From positions 37,778-101,777 of the forward strand of contig CAUYUJ010001389.1 of the NCBI GenBank assembly GCA_963575745.1: a stretch of 64,000 nucleotides of DNA. The letters run 5' to 3'. Of the stretch, positions 20,536 to 30,100 are shown piece by piece (position 1 is the stretch's first letter; each line of letters begins with the position of its first letter). Made by a program: the position numbers and the translations under genes. The stretch is from Prorocentrum cordatum (taxonomy: Eukaryota; Sar; Dinophyceae; Prorocentrales; Prorocentraceae). The notes under the pieces were generated by a model. That model was not told where the DNA came from. It searched no databases and saw nothing but the letters and a program-made list of their open reading frames with translations.

Positions 20536-21636
20536 CGTAGAGCTTCCTCACAACATATAATGTTGAAAAAATTACACACACAAAATAGTTTTCAGCCCAA
20601 GCAATTTCAGACCTCTCGAATGCAACAGCTGAACGCCCCCGATGCTTCTGGATTGTTTTCTGCACGAGCTCTGTAGCTCTCCTACAGCCCGAGTTACGTG
20701 CATAGATCGACAGCACCTCTCAAGAGGACTCGAACAATACGAATAGTTTGGCAAACCTAGCTCGAGTATCAGACCGAGTGCAGACCTCTGTATGCGACAG
20801 GCGGACGCGTCTCATGTCTCTGAATCGATTCCTGTAATTACCAGCCCTGCAGCCCCCCCTTAGAGCCTGAGTGTGCAGGAAACGGAGAGCACCTCTGAGG
20901 ATGACTCGAACAATACGACTAGTTTCGCGGACCTAGTTCGGGCAATCGACAGAGTTCGGAGCTCTGGATTAGGAAGGCGAACGCGCCTGATGTCTCGAAT
21001 CGATTGCAGTGATTACCAGCCATGTAGTTCCCCTACAGGCCGAGTTAAGTGCAGAGAACCCACAGCACCTTCCAAGATGACTCGAACACTACGAATAGTT
21101 TCGCAATTCTAGATCGGGCAGCAGACCGAGCTCAGAGCTCTGGATTCAACAGACAACGGCCACTGATGATTCTGAATAAGATTGTGTACGTATCAGGTAT
21201 CGGTCCTGTAGCTCGAGTTAAGTACAGGCTAGCAGACCGAGTTCAGACCTCTCGGTTCAACAGAAAAACGCGCAATGTTCACAGGCAAGAGGAATCGATT
21301 AACTGTGCTCACGAGCTCTGTAGCTGCCCTGGAGCTCGAGTTATCTTGAGAAAACCGTCACCGCGTGACAAGATGACCCGAAAAGACCGATCCCGCCTGG
21401 ACGCTTTTTGGCAGTAAAAGGTACCCGATCAAGCTGAGATCGAGACGCCGAGCGGAGATAAGACCGAATATCATGGAGAAACATACTAGAGCTCTAACGA
21501 ATGTTGAAACCTTATAACATAATGTTCAATCGACCAAGCAAAAGGTCTGTCGATATTTTTCTTGCCAACTAGCTCTCCAGCGCGCCAGAAATACTCTTGA
21601 GCTCACAGCAATCACTTGCTATGGGAGCTCTACGAG
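20536..21636 (-). mobile_element. CHE-L4
   Basis: Left end CGTAGAGCTTCCTCACAACA beside a damaged hairpin (20501-20540). The satellite core is irregular, with one shortened unit near 21180-21240. The right end GGGAGCTCTACGAG is at ~21636. Confidence 0.75.
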
Positions 21637-22607
21637 AGAAGTTACTAGCTCTCCAGCGCGCCAGAATGACTCTTAAGCTTCAAGCAACTTGGTAGCGTCC
21701 AAAACCCGGAGAGCGAAGAGACCCTTTGGGGACGGGAAATCTTTTCTGGAGGGGTCCGGGAAGCTCCCCTGCAGCGCTGCCGAAGCTCTGGCAGAAACTC
21801 TTCCATGCGTGCCTGCACGCGCGCAGGCACGCGTGGAAGCTTGCCGGAAGCTCCCCCGGACCAGTTGCCGGGTCAGGCGAGGCGCTGCGAGGATTCTGGA
21901 GCGACGGAAAAGAGCTCCTGGCGGGCACCACCACCGTCCAGCTTCTAATTTTAAACTCTTTAGCTCTCAGCGAGCTCTCCGGGAATAATCTTGGTAGCGT
22001 CCAAAACCCGGAGAGCGAAGAGACCGTCGAGGTCGAGGGGGGGAAATCTTTCCTCAAGCGCGCTGCAGAGCTCCCCTGCAGCGCTGTCGAAGCGCTGCCC
22101 GGAACGCTTCCATACGTGCCTGCGCGCGTGCAGGCACGCGTGGACAGCGCCCCCAAACCAGCTGCCGGATCGCCGGAGTTTCTGCGAGGCCTGTGGACCG
22201 CCGTGGAGAAGCCCCTGGCGGGCACCATCACCGCCCGGCTTCTAATCTTGAGCCCTTTAGCTCTCAGCGAGCTCTCCGGCTCTCGATTTATGACGGAGAG
22301 CTCTACGAGGTACTAGCTCCACCCCGCGCCGGAATTCCTCTAGCTCATCGATGCCGAACAGCTCTACGAGGTACCAGCTCCATCCCGCGCCGGGATTCCT
22401 GTAGCTCATCGACTGGCGCCGGCGGTGAACCGTCAACCTGGTCACCGCCAGGAACCTCGTAGAGCTCCTTTCACGCGTAAGAGTGCTCAGAGTCGAAAGA
22501 GAGAGCTTCTGGAAGCATTTCTCGAAAGAGAAAAATTGTTTTTTTTTCCGTGTCGACATGAAGACTGGGCGCCGGCGGTAAACCGTCAACCTTTCTTACC
22601 GCCGGGG
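21637..22607 (-). repeat. Two CPM copies and CHE-S ends
   Basis: A duplicated end fragment of CHE-L4 (to 21688). CPM copies in reverse at ~21689-21985 and ~21988-22280, each starting TTGGTAGCGTCCAAAACCCG, with central palindromes near 21806-21842 and 22106-22143. Then CHE-S end fragments and hairpins at 22413-22470 and 22567-22607. No gene seen. Confidence 0.75.
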
Positions 22608-23761
22608 GACTCGTAGAGCTTCCTGACCAGATATAACGTCGAAAAAAATTGCAGAGAACGAATAGTTTTCAGCCTAAGCGATTTTAGACCTCTCGATGTA
22701 ACCGCCAAAGGCTCCTGATGCTTCTGGATCGCTTTCTGTGCGCACGAGCTCTGTAGCTCTCCTACAGCCCAAGTTACGTGCGAAAATCGACAGCACCTCT
22801 GAAGATCACTCGAACAATGCAAATAGTTTCGCGAATCTAGCTTGAGTATCAGACCAAGTTCAGACCTCTGAATGCAACAGGCGGACGCGTCTGATGTCTC
22901 CGAATCGATTCCTGTGATTACCAGCCCCGCAGCCCCCTAACAGCCCGAGTTAAGTGCAGAAAACCAACTGGACCTACGAATAGTTTCGCGAACCTAGCTC
23001 GGGCAGCAGACCGAGTTCAGAGCTCTGAACGACAGGCGGACGCGGCTGATGTCTCTGAATCGACTCCAGTGATTACCAGCCCTGCAGCCCCCCTTAGAGC
23101 TCGAGTTCAGTGCAGAAAACGGACAGCACCTCTCAAGATGACTCGAAGTATACGAATAGTTTTGCAGACCTAGCTCGGGCAGCACACCGAGTTCTGAGCT
23201 CTAGATTTGGCAAGCGGACGCGCCTGATGTCTCCGAATCGGTTCCTGTGATTACGAGCCCTGTAGCCCCCCTACAGCCCGAGTTAAGTGCAAAAAACTAA
23301 TAGCACCACTCAAGATGACTCGAACAATACAAATAGTTTCGCGGACATAGCTCGGGCAGCAGACCGAGTTCAGACCCCTAGATGGGACAGACGGACGCGC
23401 CTGATGATTCTCAATCGATTTCTGTGAGCATGAGCTCTGTAGCTGCCCTACAGCTCGAGTTAAGTACAAAATACAGACAACGCGTATCAAGATGACTCGA
23501 CAGAGCCGATCCCGCCGCGACGCTTTTTTGCAGAAATATTTACCCGATCGAGCTGATATTAAGATGGCGAGCGGAAATGAAAACGAATATGGTCAGAAAA
23601 AATACTAGAGCTCAAACGAATTGTTGAATTTCGAGAACAAAGTTTTCAACCGACCAAAAGTCAGCAAAGGGTCCGTCGAGATTTTCTTGCCAACTAGCTC
23701 TCCAGCGCGCCGGAATTACTCTTAAGCTTCCAGCAACTAGCTGAGGGAAGCTCTACGAGTT
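22608..23761 (-). mobile_element. CHE-L5
   Basis: Left end GACTCGTAGAGCTTCCTGAC, right end GGGAAGCTCTACGAGTT. Satellite core of about five units, followed by the usual non-repetitive 5' region (on the minus strand). Complete by comparison with CHE-L2 and CHE-L7. Confidence 0.8.
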
Positions 23762-24592
23762 CAGTATTTTGATAGTGAAACAGAGAGGCCGTCATAGTCG
23801 TTTACAGGTGCGAAAAATCTCCTTTCTCAAAATGAATTGTCAAATATCTTTCAAAACCTTGCATTTGGTAGCGTCCAAAACCCGGAGAGCAAAGAGAACA
23901 CACACCAGAAAGCTGTCCTGGCGAGCCCTCGGACGCTCTCGTGAAGCGATTCTGGGGCTCTGGAGGGCCCTCTACCGCCATCGGAAGCGCTGCCAGGAAC
24001 GCTTCCACGCGTGCCTGCATGCGTGCAGGCACGCGTGGAAGCTTGCCGGAAGCTCTCCCGGACACGCTGCCGGCCCAGGCGAGATGCTGCGTGGATCGTG
24101 GAGCGGCGGAGATGGGCTGCTGGCGGGCACCCCACCGTCCGGCTTCTAATCTTAAGCCCTCTAGCTCTCAGAGAGCTCTCCGGGAAAAACCACCCAAAAG
24201 TTATCACTTTGTCCTTTCTGGCCGGGTCGACCAACTAGCTCCACCCCGCGCTGGAATTCCTCTAGCTCATCGATAACGAAAGGCTCTACGAGGTACTTGG
24301 CGTCCAAAACCCGGAGAGCGAAGGGAGCCTTAGGAACCGGAAACCGATTCTGAAGAGTTTCTGGGGGGCCCCCCTGCAGCTCTTCTGAAGCACTGCCAGG
24401 AACGTTTCCACGCGTCCCTGCACGCGTGCAGGCACGCGTGGAAGCTTGCCAGAAGCTCTCCCGGACCAGCTGCCGGCTCGAACGAATCCTTCCGGGGATT
24501 CTGGAGCGGCGGAGATGGGCTGCTGGCGGGCACCACCACCGCCCGACTTCGAATCTTGAACCCTCTAGCTCTCGGAGAGCTCTCCGGGAATG
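23762..24592 (-). repeat. CHE-S and CPM fragments
   Basis: A CHE-S internal piece (to ~23868). Two reverse CPM copies follow (23873-24185 and ~24298-24590), with near-perfect palindromes at ~24003-24042 and ~24405-24443 and a CHE-S end between them. No gene seen. Confidence 0.75.
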
Positions 24593-25064
24593 ACTTGTAG
24601 AGCTTCCCTGAGCTAGCAGCTGGAAGCTTAAGAATAATTCGAACGCACTGGCGGGCTAGTTGGCTCGAAAAATCTCGACGGAACTTTTGCTGACTTTTGC
24701 TCGGTTGAAAATTTTGTTTTCGAAATTCATCAATTCGTTAGAGCTCTAGTATTTTGTCCCGTGATATTCGATCTTATTCCCGCTCGCCATCTTGATCTCA
24801 GCTCGATCGGGTGAATATTACTATCGAATAGCACTGTGGCGGGATCGGCCGTTTCGAGTCATCTTGATACGCGCTGACGGTTTTCTGAACATAACTCGAG
24901 CTTTAGGACAGCTACAGAGCTGGTAAGCACAGCTAATCGATGTAGAATGATTAGGCGCGCTCGCCTGTTGAATCCAGAGGTCTGAACTCGGTCTGTTAGC
25001 CAAGCTAGGTCCGCAAAGCTTTGTATTATTCGAGTCATCTTGACAGGAACTCTTGGTTTTTTGT
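24593..25064 (+). mobile_element. CHE-L6, 3'-truncated by CHE-L7
   Basis: Starts ACTTGTAGAGCTTCCCTGAG and enters the satellite core, then stops after one and a half units where CHE-L7 begins with AACTCGTAGAGCTTCCC. Confidence 0.75.
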
Positions 25065-26239
25065 AACTCGTAGAGCTTCCCTTAGCAAGTTAATGCTGGA
25101 AGCTTAAGAGTAATTCCGGGGCGCTGGAGAGCTAGTTGGCAAGGAAAATCTTGACGGACCTTTTGGTGACTTTTGGTCGGTTGAAAATTTTGTTCTCGAA
25201 ATTCAACAATTCGTTTGAGCTCTAGCATTTTTTCCCATGATATTCGATCTTATTCCCGCTCGGCATCTTGATCTCAGCTCGATGGGGTAGCCTTTACTGC
25301 CAAAAAGCAGGCAGGCGGGATCGACCGTTTCAAGTCATCTTGACACGCGATGACGGTTATCTGAACATAACTCGAGCTTTAGGACAGCTACAGAGCTGAT
25401 AAGCACAGGTAATCGATTCAGAATGATCAGGCGCGTTTGTCTGTTGAATCCAGAGGTCTGAACTCGGTCTGCTAGCCGAGCTAGGTCCGCAAGCCTATTC
25501 GTATTATTCGAGTCATCTTGACAGACGCTCTCGGTTTTCTGTACTTAACTCGAGCTACAGGACAGCTACAGATCTGATACGTACAGAATCTGATTGAGAA
25601 TCATCAGTGGCCGTTGTTTGTTGAATCCAGAGCTCTGAACTCGGTGTGCTGCCCGATCTAGAATCGCGAAACTATTCGTATTGTTCGAGTCATCTTGAGA
25701 GATGCTGTCGGTTCTCTGCACTTAACTCGGGCTGTAGGGGGGCTGCATGGCTGGTAATCACTGGAATCGATTCAGAGACATCAGGCGCGTCCGCCTTTCG
25801 AATCCGGAGCTCCGAACTCTATCTGCTTTCTGAACTAGGTTCGCGAAACTATTCGTATTGTTCGCGTCATCCTGAGAGGTGCTGTCGGTTTCCTGCACTT
25901 AACTCGGGCTGTAGGGCGGTTGCAGGGCTGGTAATCACAGGAATCGACGCAGAGACATCAGACGCGTCCGCCTGTCGCAAGCAGAGGTCTCAACTCGGTC
26001 TGATACTCGAGCTAGGTTTGCCAAACTATTCGTATTGTTCGAGTCATCTTGAGAGGTGCTGTCGATTTACGCGCGCAACTCGGGCTGTAGGAGAGCTGCA
26101 GAGCTTGTACAGAAGAGAATCCAGAAGCATCGGGGGCGTTCGGCTGTTGCATCCGAGAGGTTTGAAATTGCTTGGGCTGAAACTAGTTTTTCTGTGTATT
26201 TTTTTCAACATTATATGTTGTCAGGAAGCTCTACGAGTC
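25065..26239 (+). mobile_element. CHE-L7, complete
   Basis: Starts AACTCGTAGAGCTTCCC and ends GGAAGCTCTACGAGTC. The terminal hairpin follows to ~26282. This is the clearest full-length copy, about 1.2 kb including the hairpin. A 201-codon frame over the satellite units (25646-26251) is repeat-derived. Confidence 0.85.
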
Positions 26240-26818
26240 TCCCGGCGGTAACAAAGGTTGACGGTTTACCGCCGGCGCCCAGTACTTAACTCGAGCTGTA
26301 GGACAGCTACAGAGCTGATATTTACAGAAACCGATTCAGAATCATCAGTTGCGTTTGTCTATTGAATCCAGAGCTCTGAACTCGGTCTGCTGCCCGATCT
26401 AGAATCGCGAAACTATTCGTATTGGTCGAGTCATCTTGAGAAGTGCTCTCGGTTTTCTTCACTCAACTCGCGCTGAGGGGGGCTACAGTGCAGGTGGTCA
26501 CAGGAATCGATTTAAAGACATGAGGCGCGTCCGCCTGTCGAATCCAGAGCTCGGAACTCGGTCTGCTGCCCGAATTAGGCTTGCGAAACTATTGTATTGT
26601 TCGAGTCATCCTGAGAGGTGCTGTCGGTTTTCTGCACTTAACTCGGGCTGTAGGGGGGCTGCAGGGCTGGTAATGACAGGAGTCGATTCACAGACATCAG
26701 ACGCGTCCGCCTGTCGCATTCAGAAGTCAAAAAAATAATCACTATGAGTCGGAATGTTTGTAACTGCTGTCGGTTTTCTCAACTTAAGTCGAGCTAGGGA
26801 GCTCTACAAGTCTCCCGG
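26240..26818 (+). repeat. Hairpin of CHE-L7 and a partial CHE-L8
   Basis: Hairpin at 26240-26282, then about two and a half satellite units that end GGGAGCTCTACAAGTCTCCCGG. At 26818 LINE-E cuts the terminal hairpin. No gene seen. Confidence 0.75.
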
Positions 26819-27207
26819 CTCAAGCTCCACGCGGCTCAAGGCTCACGTACCCGTACGCTTTCGACTGGCTGGGGAACCTCCTCGAAGTCGTGCGGTAGTG
26901 GTTAGCGGAGTTTTCTGTGCACACGGACCGTACTATCATCAGTGTGTGCCTGGGTCGCCGGAGCCTCAAGGCGCCTCTACTGTGCCAGCGCCTGTATCCT
27001 CAATTCATTGCAGTTTTTGCTTGGGATCGATTCCCCGGCCAGTGGGTCGTCTTGTTCTTGTCCAGAGTTGTGGCAGTCTATTCTTTAATCGCCGGCGTGT
27101 GGTTTATCTATTTCTCCTTCCTTTCTCATCACGTCTTCTTCGCCTTGTGTGGAGTCTCATCGCTATTCTTGCCACTTCGATCTTTGCGTCTGTGATCATA
27201 TTTCTCG

Positions 27208-28605
27208 ATGCCGCATGTCCGGAGCCGATATCGTGCATATATGCGTCAACTGCGAGGGTTCAAAGGTGGATTTTGCTCGGCGCCCAGGCCCATCCCTCCA
27301 CCACCCGGTCTGGAGCCCAGAGTGCAGCTCACATTGCAAAAGTTGGCGCCAACCACCACCGACATTTTGCTGGACTATCTCGCGCCGAAGGCCAGGAAGA
27401 GTATATCCACGCGTGTTGCTTCTGCCACAGTTGTTTCTGGAGACGCGACAAAGCTTTCCGTCCGCACGAGAGTTGCAGCCGTCTCAATTCAGGGTCGTAC
27501 TTTGGCTTCTTGGGGATCAGATGGATTGCAACTGTCGGCGACTAATGATATTGCTGGCATTTCACCACACATTCCTGCGGAGGTGTCTCGTGTCAGTTCT
27601 CGGAGGCCCCCGGAGCCCAAAAACGAGGACTCTAACAAAGATCATGATTGTCAAGTTGTTTCTTTGGGATCAGATGGATTGCAAGTTGTGGCGGCGGACA
27701 GTATTGTTGGCGTTTCATCGCACTTTCCTGTTGATTCTGCATCTTCCTCTCCTCGGAGGCCCCCGGAGCCCAAAAATGAGGACTCTAACAAAGATCATGA
27801 TTGTCAAGTGGCTTCTTTGGGATCAGATGGATTGCAAGTTGTGGCGGCGGACAGTATTGTTGGCGTTTCATCGCACTTTCCTGTTGATTCTGCGTCTTCC
27901 TCTTCTCGGAGGCCCCCGGAGCCCCAAAACGAGGACTCTAACAAAGATCATGATTGTCAAGTGGCTTCTTTGGGATCAGATGGATTGCAAGCGTCGGCGA
28001 TGGACGATATGGTTGGCATTTCTTCGCACATTCCTGTTCATTCTGCTTCTTCCTATTCTCGCAGTCCCCCGGAGCTCAACAAAGACAAGGAGGAGGAGGA
28101 GGAGGATAACAATAACAATAATCCTATTTGTGAAGCTGTTGCTCCCGTTATGCATCATCTTGTCGTTCCTGGGAGCTTACGTATGAAAAGGTATTGCTTC
28201 AAAAGGTATGTTCCGGCGGGCGAGCAGGGTGAGAAAGTTGCGGCTGCAATCAAAGCCGCCTTGGCTCACGTAGACGTTCCCTGGGAAACGTTTAGCGATG
28301 ATGCACGCAAGAGTGAGCATTTCAACAGAATGAGTGATGATATGCTCTCAGGGATCAGTGGCTCTCTGGATTTCATCTATGCTCATCATGCTGCGCGGGA
28401 TGAACAATGGAATGCGTTTACTGCGTGGCTAAGGGATCCTGACCGCCTCACAAGGATTGAGCGGCAAAACTGTATAGGTCATCTTGCTGTGGTTCATTGG
28501 GTCAGGACGGCACGGACAGGGTCAGACAAATATGAACGGAAATTGCGTATCGAAGCGTGGAACGATTTCATCTTCCAGGCGTTTCCTCACACTCCCAGCC
28601 TCTAG
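27208..28605 (+). CDS. LINE-E ORF with four 51-residue repeats (ORF1-like, function unknown)
   Basis: A 465-codon frame with ATG at 27208 and stop at 28603-28605. Residues ~1-100 are Pro- and basic-rich. Residues ~100-300 are four tandem copies of a 51-residue unit (SLGSDGLQ...PPEPKNEDSNKDHDCQ). Then come an acidic EEEEED plus poly-Asn stretch and a ~140-residue C-terminal part with mixed composition (RYCFKRYVPAGEQGEKVAAA, DDMLSGISGSLDFIYAHHAA) that looks like a folded domain I do not recognise. Its position before an RNase H remnant suggests the first ORF of a LINE. No zinc knuckle or RNA-binding motif was identified. The start codon is not certain, because overlapping frames are open upstream. 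Confidence 0.55.
   Translation: MPHVRSRYRAYMRQLRGFKGGFCSAPRPIPPPPGLEPRVQLTLQKLAPTTTDILLDYLAPKARKSISTRVASATVVSGDATKLSVRTRVAAVSIQGRTLASWGSDGLQLSATNDIAGISPHIPAEVSRVSSRRPPEPKNEDSNKDHDCQVVSLGSDGLQVVAADSIVGVSSHFPVDSASSSPRRPPEPKNEDSNKDHDCQVASLGSDGLQVVAADSIVGVSSHFPVDSASSSSRRPPEPQNEDSNKDHDCQVASLGSDGLQASAMDDMVGISSHIPVHSASSYSRSPPELNKDKEEEEEDNNNNNPICEAVAPVMHHLVVPGSLRMKRYCFKRYVPAGEQGEKVAAAIKAALAHVDVPWETFSDDARKSEHFNRMSDDMLSGISGSLDFIYAHHAARDEQWNAFTAWLRDPDRLTRIERQNCIGHLAVVHWVRTARTGSDKYERKLRIEAWNDFIFQAFPHTPSL
27503..28102 (+). repeat. 153-bp tandem repeat, four units
   Basis: The landmark CAGATGGATTGCAA occurs at 27518, 27671, 27824 and 27977, exactly 153 bp apart (51 codons). The middle two units are nearly identical; the first and last are more diverged. 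Confidence 0.9.
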
Positions 28606-28799
28606 TCTTCTCTATCTGTGTGGTGTGATGTCTTTCTTGGTCTCAATCGTTGGACATGGCGTGTTTCGTGGGCTCCCCGCACGTTGTCTGATACTGGGCC
28701 AAGCGAACGTTTCCCGCCGCATGGCCCGCGAGGGCCTTCTATGTTGCACGTATCTCCTGCTGTCACCAGGCCCGCCAGGGCCACCGATACACGTACGAA

Positions 28800-29113
28800 C
28801 AGTACCTGTCGCTGCCGTACGAAGAATCATGCTACGAACTTTGCCTCGTCAAAGCTGGCTTTGATGGTGGTGTGTGCAGCCAGGGAGCTGGATGTGGTGC
28901 TTGGATTCAGATTGGATTGCGTTCTCGTTTCCCATCTCTCTTCTATGTCCTTCTTCTTGAGCCAACTCACTCTTCAAGGATGTATATGTTTGTTTCTTTG
29001 CTCTCCAAGACGGGTCCACGGTGACAGACACTGAACTCTCCGCTGCTGAGTGCGTTATCGGAGCACTCCCACGGGTTCTGCAGGCCTATTTTAGCGATAA
29101 GTTGTGTGATTGA
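28800..29113 (+). pseudogene. LINE-E RNase H remnant (N-half motifs only)
   Basis: AGFDGGVCSQGAGCGAW (Asp codon at 28863) is followed after a one-base frame change by VTDTELSAAECVIGALPRVL (Glu codon at 29033) and a TGA at 29111-29113. It matches the last part of ORF2 in LINE-A, -B and -C. The frame change and missing upstream domains make it a pseudogene. Confidence 0.7.
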
Positions 29114-29289
29114 TGATTCTCATTTGTGTTGTTGCCTTCATGCGTGCACACATTTGTGTTGATGTACACACTCCTTATAAGAGCTGCCAGAGGCTACCGC
29201 CTAAGCCGCCCCCCACGCGCTTGGCGTGGTGAGGCTTTCGCCTTAGCCGCTCGGTGGCCCGCGTTTGGCGCGCCCGCCCGCCTCGGACT

Positions 29290-29316
29290 GGACGGGGCCT
29301 TAGGGCCCGTGTGTCC
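29290..29316 (+). other. LINE-E 3' stem-loop
   Basis: Outer arms GGAC/GTCC, inner arms GGGCC/GGCCC, loop TTAG, and 3'-side bulge GTGT, with one unpaired G on the 5' side. Same architecture as LINE-A and LINE-C. Confidence 0.65.
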
Positions 29317-29327
29317 GCGAAACGAAA

Positions 29328-29706
29328 AACCAAGGTTGACGGTTTACCGCCGGCGCCCAGTAACGAAGAGCTGTACAAGGTAAGAGAACACACCCGAAAG
29401 CTTTCCTGGCGGGCCCTCGGACGCTCTCGTGAAGCGCTTCTGGGGCTCTGGGGGCTTCCCTGCAGCGTTTCTGAAGCGCTGCCCGGAACGCTTCCACGCG
29501 TGCCTGCACGCGTGCAGGCTCGCGTGGACGCGTGCCCGAAGCGCTCCCGGACCCGCTGCGACGTTTTACAAGTCGCTGCGGGGGTTCTGGAGCGGCGAAG
29601 ATGGATGGCTGGCAGGCACCACCACCGTCCAGCTTCTAATCTAAAGCCCTCTAGCTCTCAGAGAGCTCTCCGGGAATCTCCGCCGCTCCACGATCCTCGC
29701 AGAAGT
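29328..29706 (+). repeat. Hairpin remainder and a CPM copy
   Basis: Right half of the CHE hairpin (to ~29362), then a CPM in reverse (ACACCCGAAAGCTTTCCTGG to CTCTCCGGG at ~29672, palindrome ~29491-29529), then a CPM internal piece ending CGCAGAAGT, which is the left flank of the next CHE-S. No gene seen. Confidence 0.7.
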
Positions 29707-30100
29707 ACCTCGTAGAGCTTTTCGGCATCGATGAGCTAGAGGAATTCCGGCGCGGGTGGAGCTAGTTGGTCGACCCGGCCAGATAGGACAAAGTGACAAC
29801 TTTTGGGTGGTTTTGCGAATATTCGAAAGATATTTGACCATTCATTTTGAGAAAGCAGATTTTTCACACTTGTAAACGACTATGAGGGCCTCGCTGTCCT
29901 AATATGAGCTCTGTAGGCGCAAATTTACTATCGAAAGACTTGGGGGAACCAACTTTGTGTCAACATGGAAAAAATGAACGTTCAATTTTTCGAGAAATGC
30001 TTCCAGAAGCTCTCACTTCCGACTCTGAGCACTCTCACGCGTGAAAGCAGCTCTACGAGGTTCCCGGCGGTGACCAGGTTGACGGTTCACCGCCGGCGCC
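29707..30100 (+). mobile_element. CHE-S element, complete, inserted in a CPM
   Basis: Starts ACCTCGTAGAGCTTTTCGG and ends with the hairpin and GGCGCC. Host CPM sequence reads CGCAGAAGT on the left and AGTTCGCCCGTCCCGG on the right, so AGT is duplicated. Related CPM copies show CGCAG...AGTTCG without an insert (for example around 37889). Confidence 0.8.

Larger units (their letters stand above)
26819..29327 (+). mobile_element. LINE-E, internally deleted non-LTR element inside a CHE hairpin
   Basis: The left flank stops within the hairpin after TCTCCCGG (26818). The right flank resumes at ACCAAGGTTGACGGTTTACC (29329). Between them lie an ORF with 51-residue repeats, the last ~85 codons of an RNase H domain and a 3' UTR with the family-type stem-loop. 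No endonuclease or RT remains, so most of ORF2 is deleted. Confidence 0.7.

Noticed and set aside
25646-26251. 201-codon frame in CHE-L7
   Set aside because: Its repeats (SYCSSHLERCCRF) follow the 177-bp satellite, which is 59 codons long and so stays in phase. No independent evidence of coding.
26812-26850. Possible relic of the dinoflagellate spliced leader (GGCTCAAG seen twice)
   Set aside because: Only 8 bases match the leader end. Too short in a GC-rich repeat context and without the preceding CCATTTT part.
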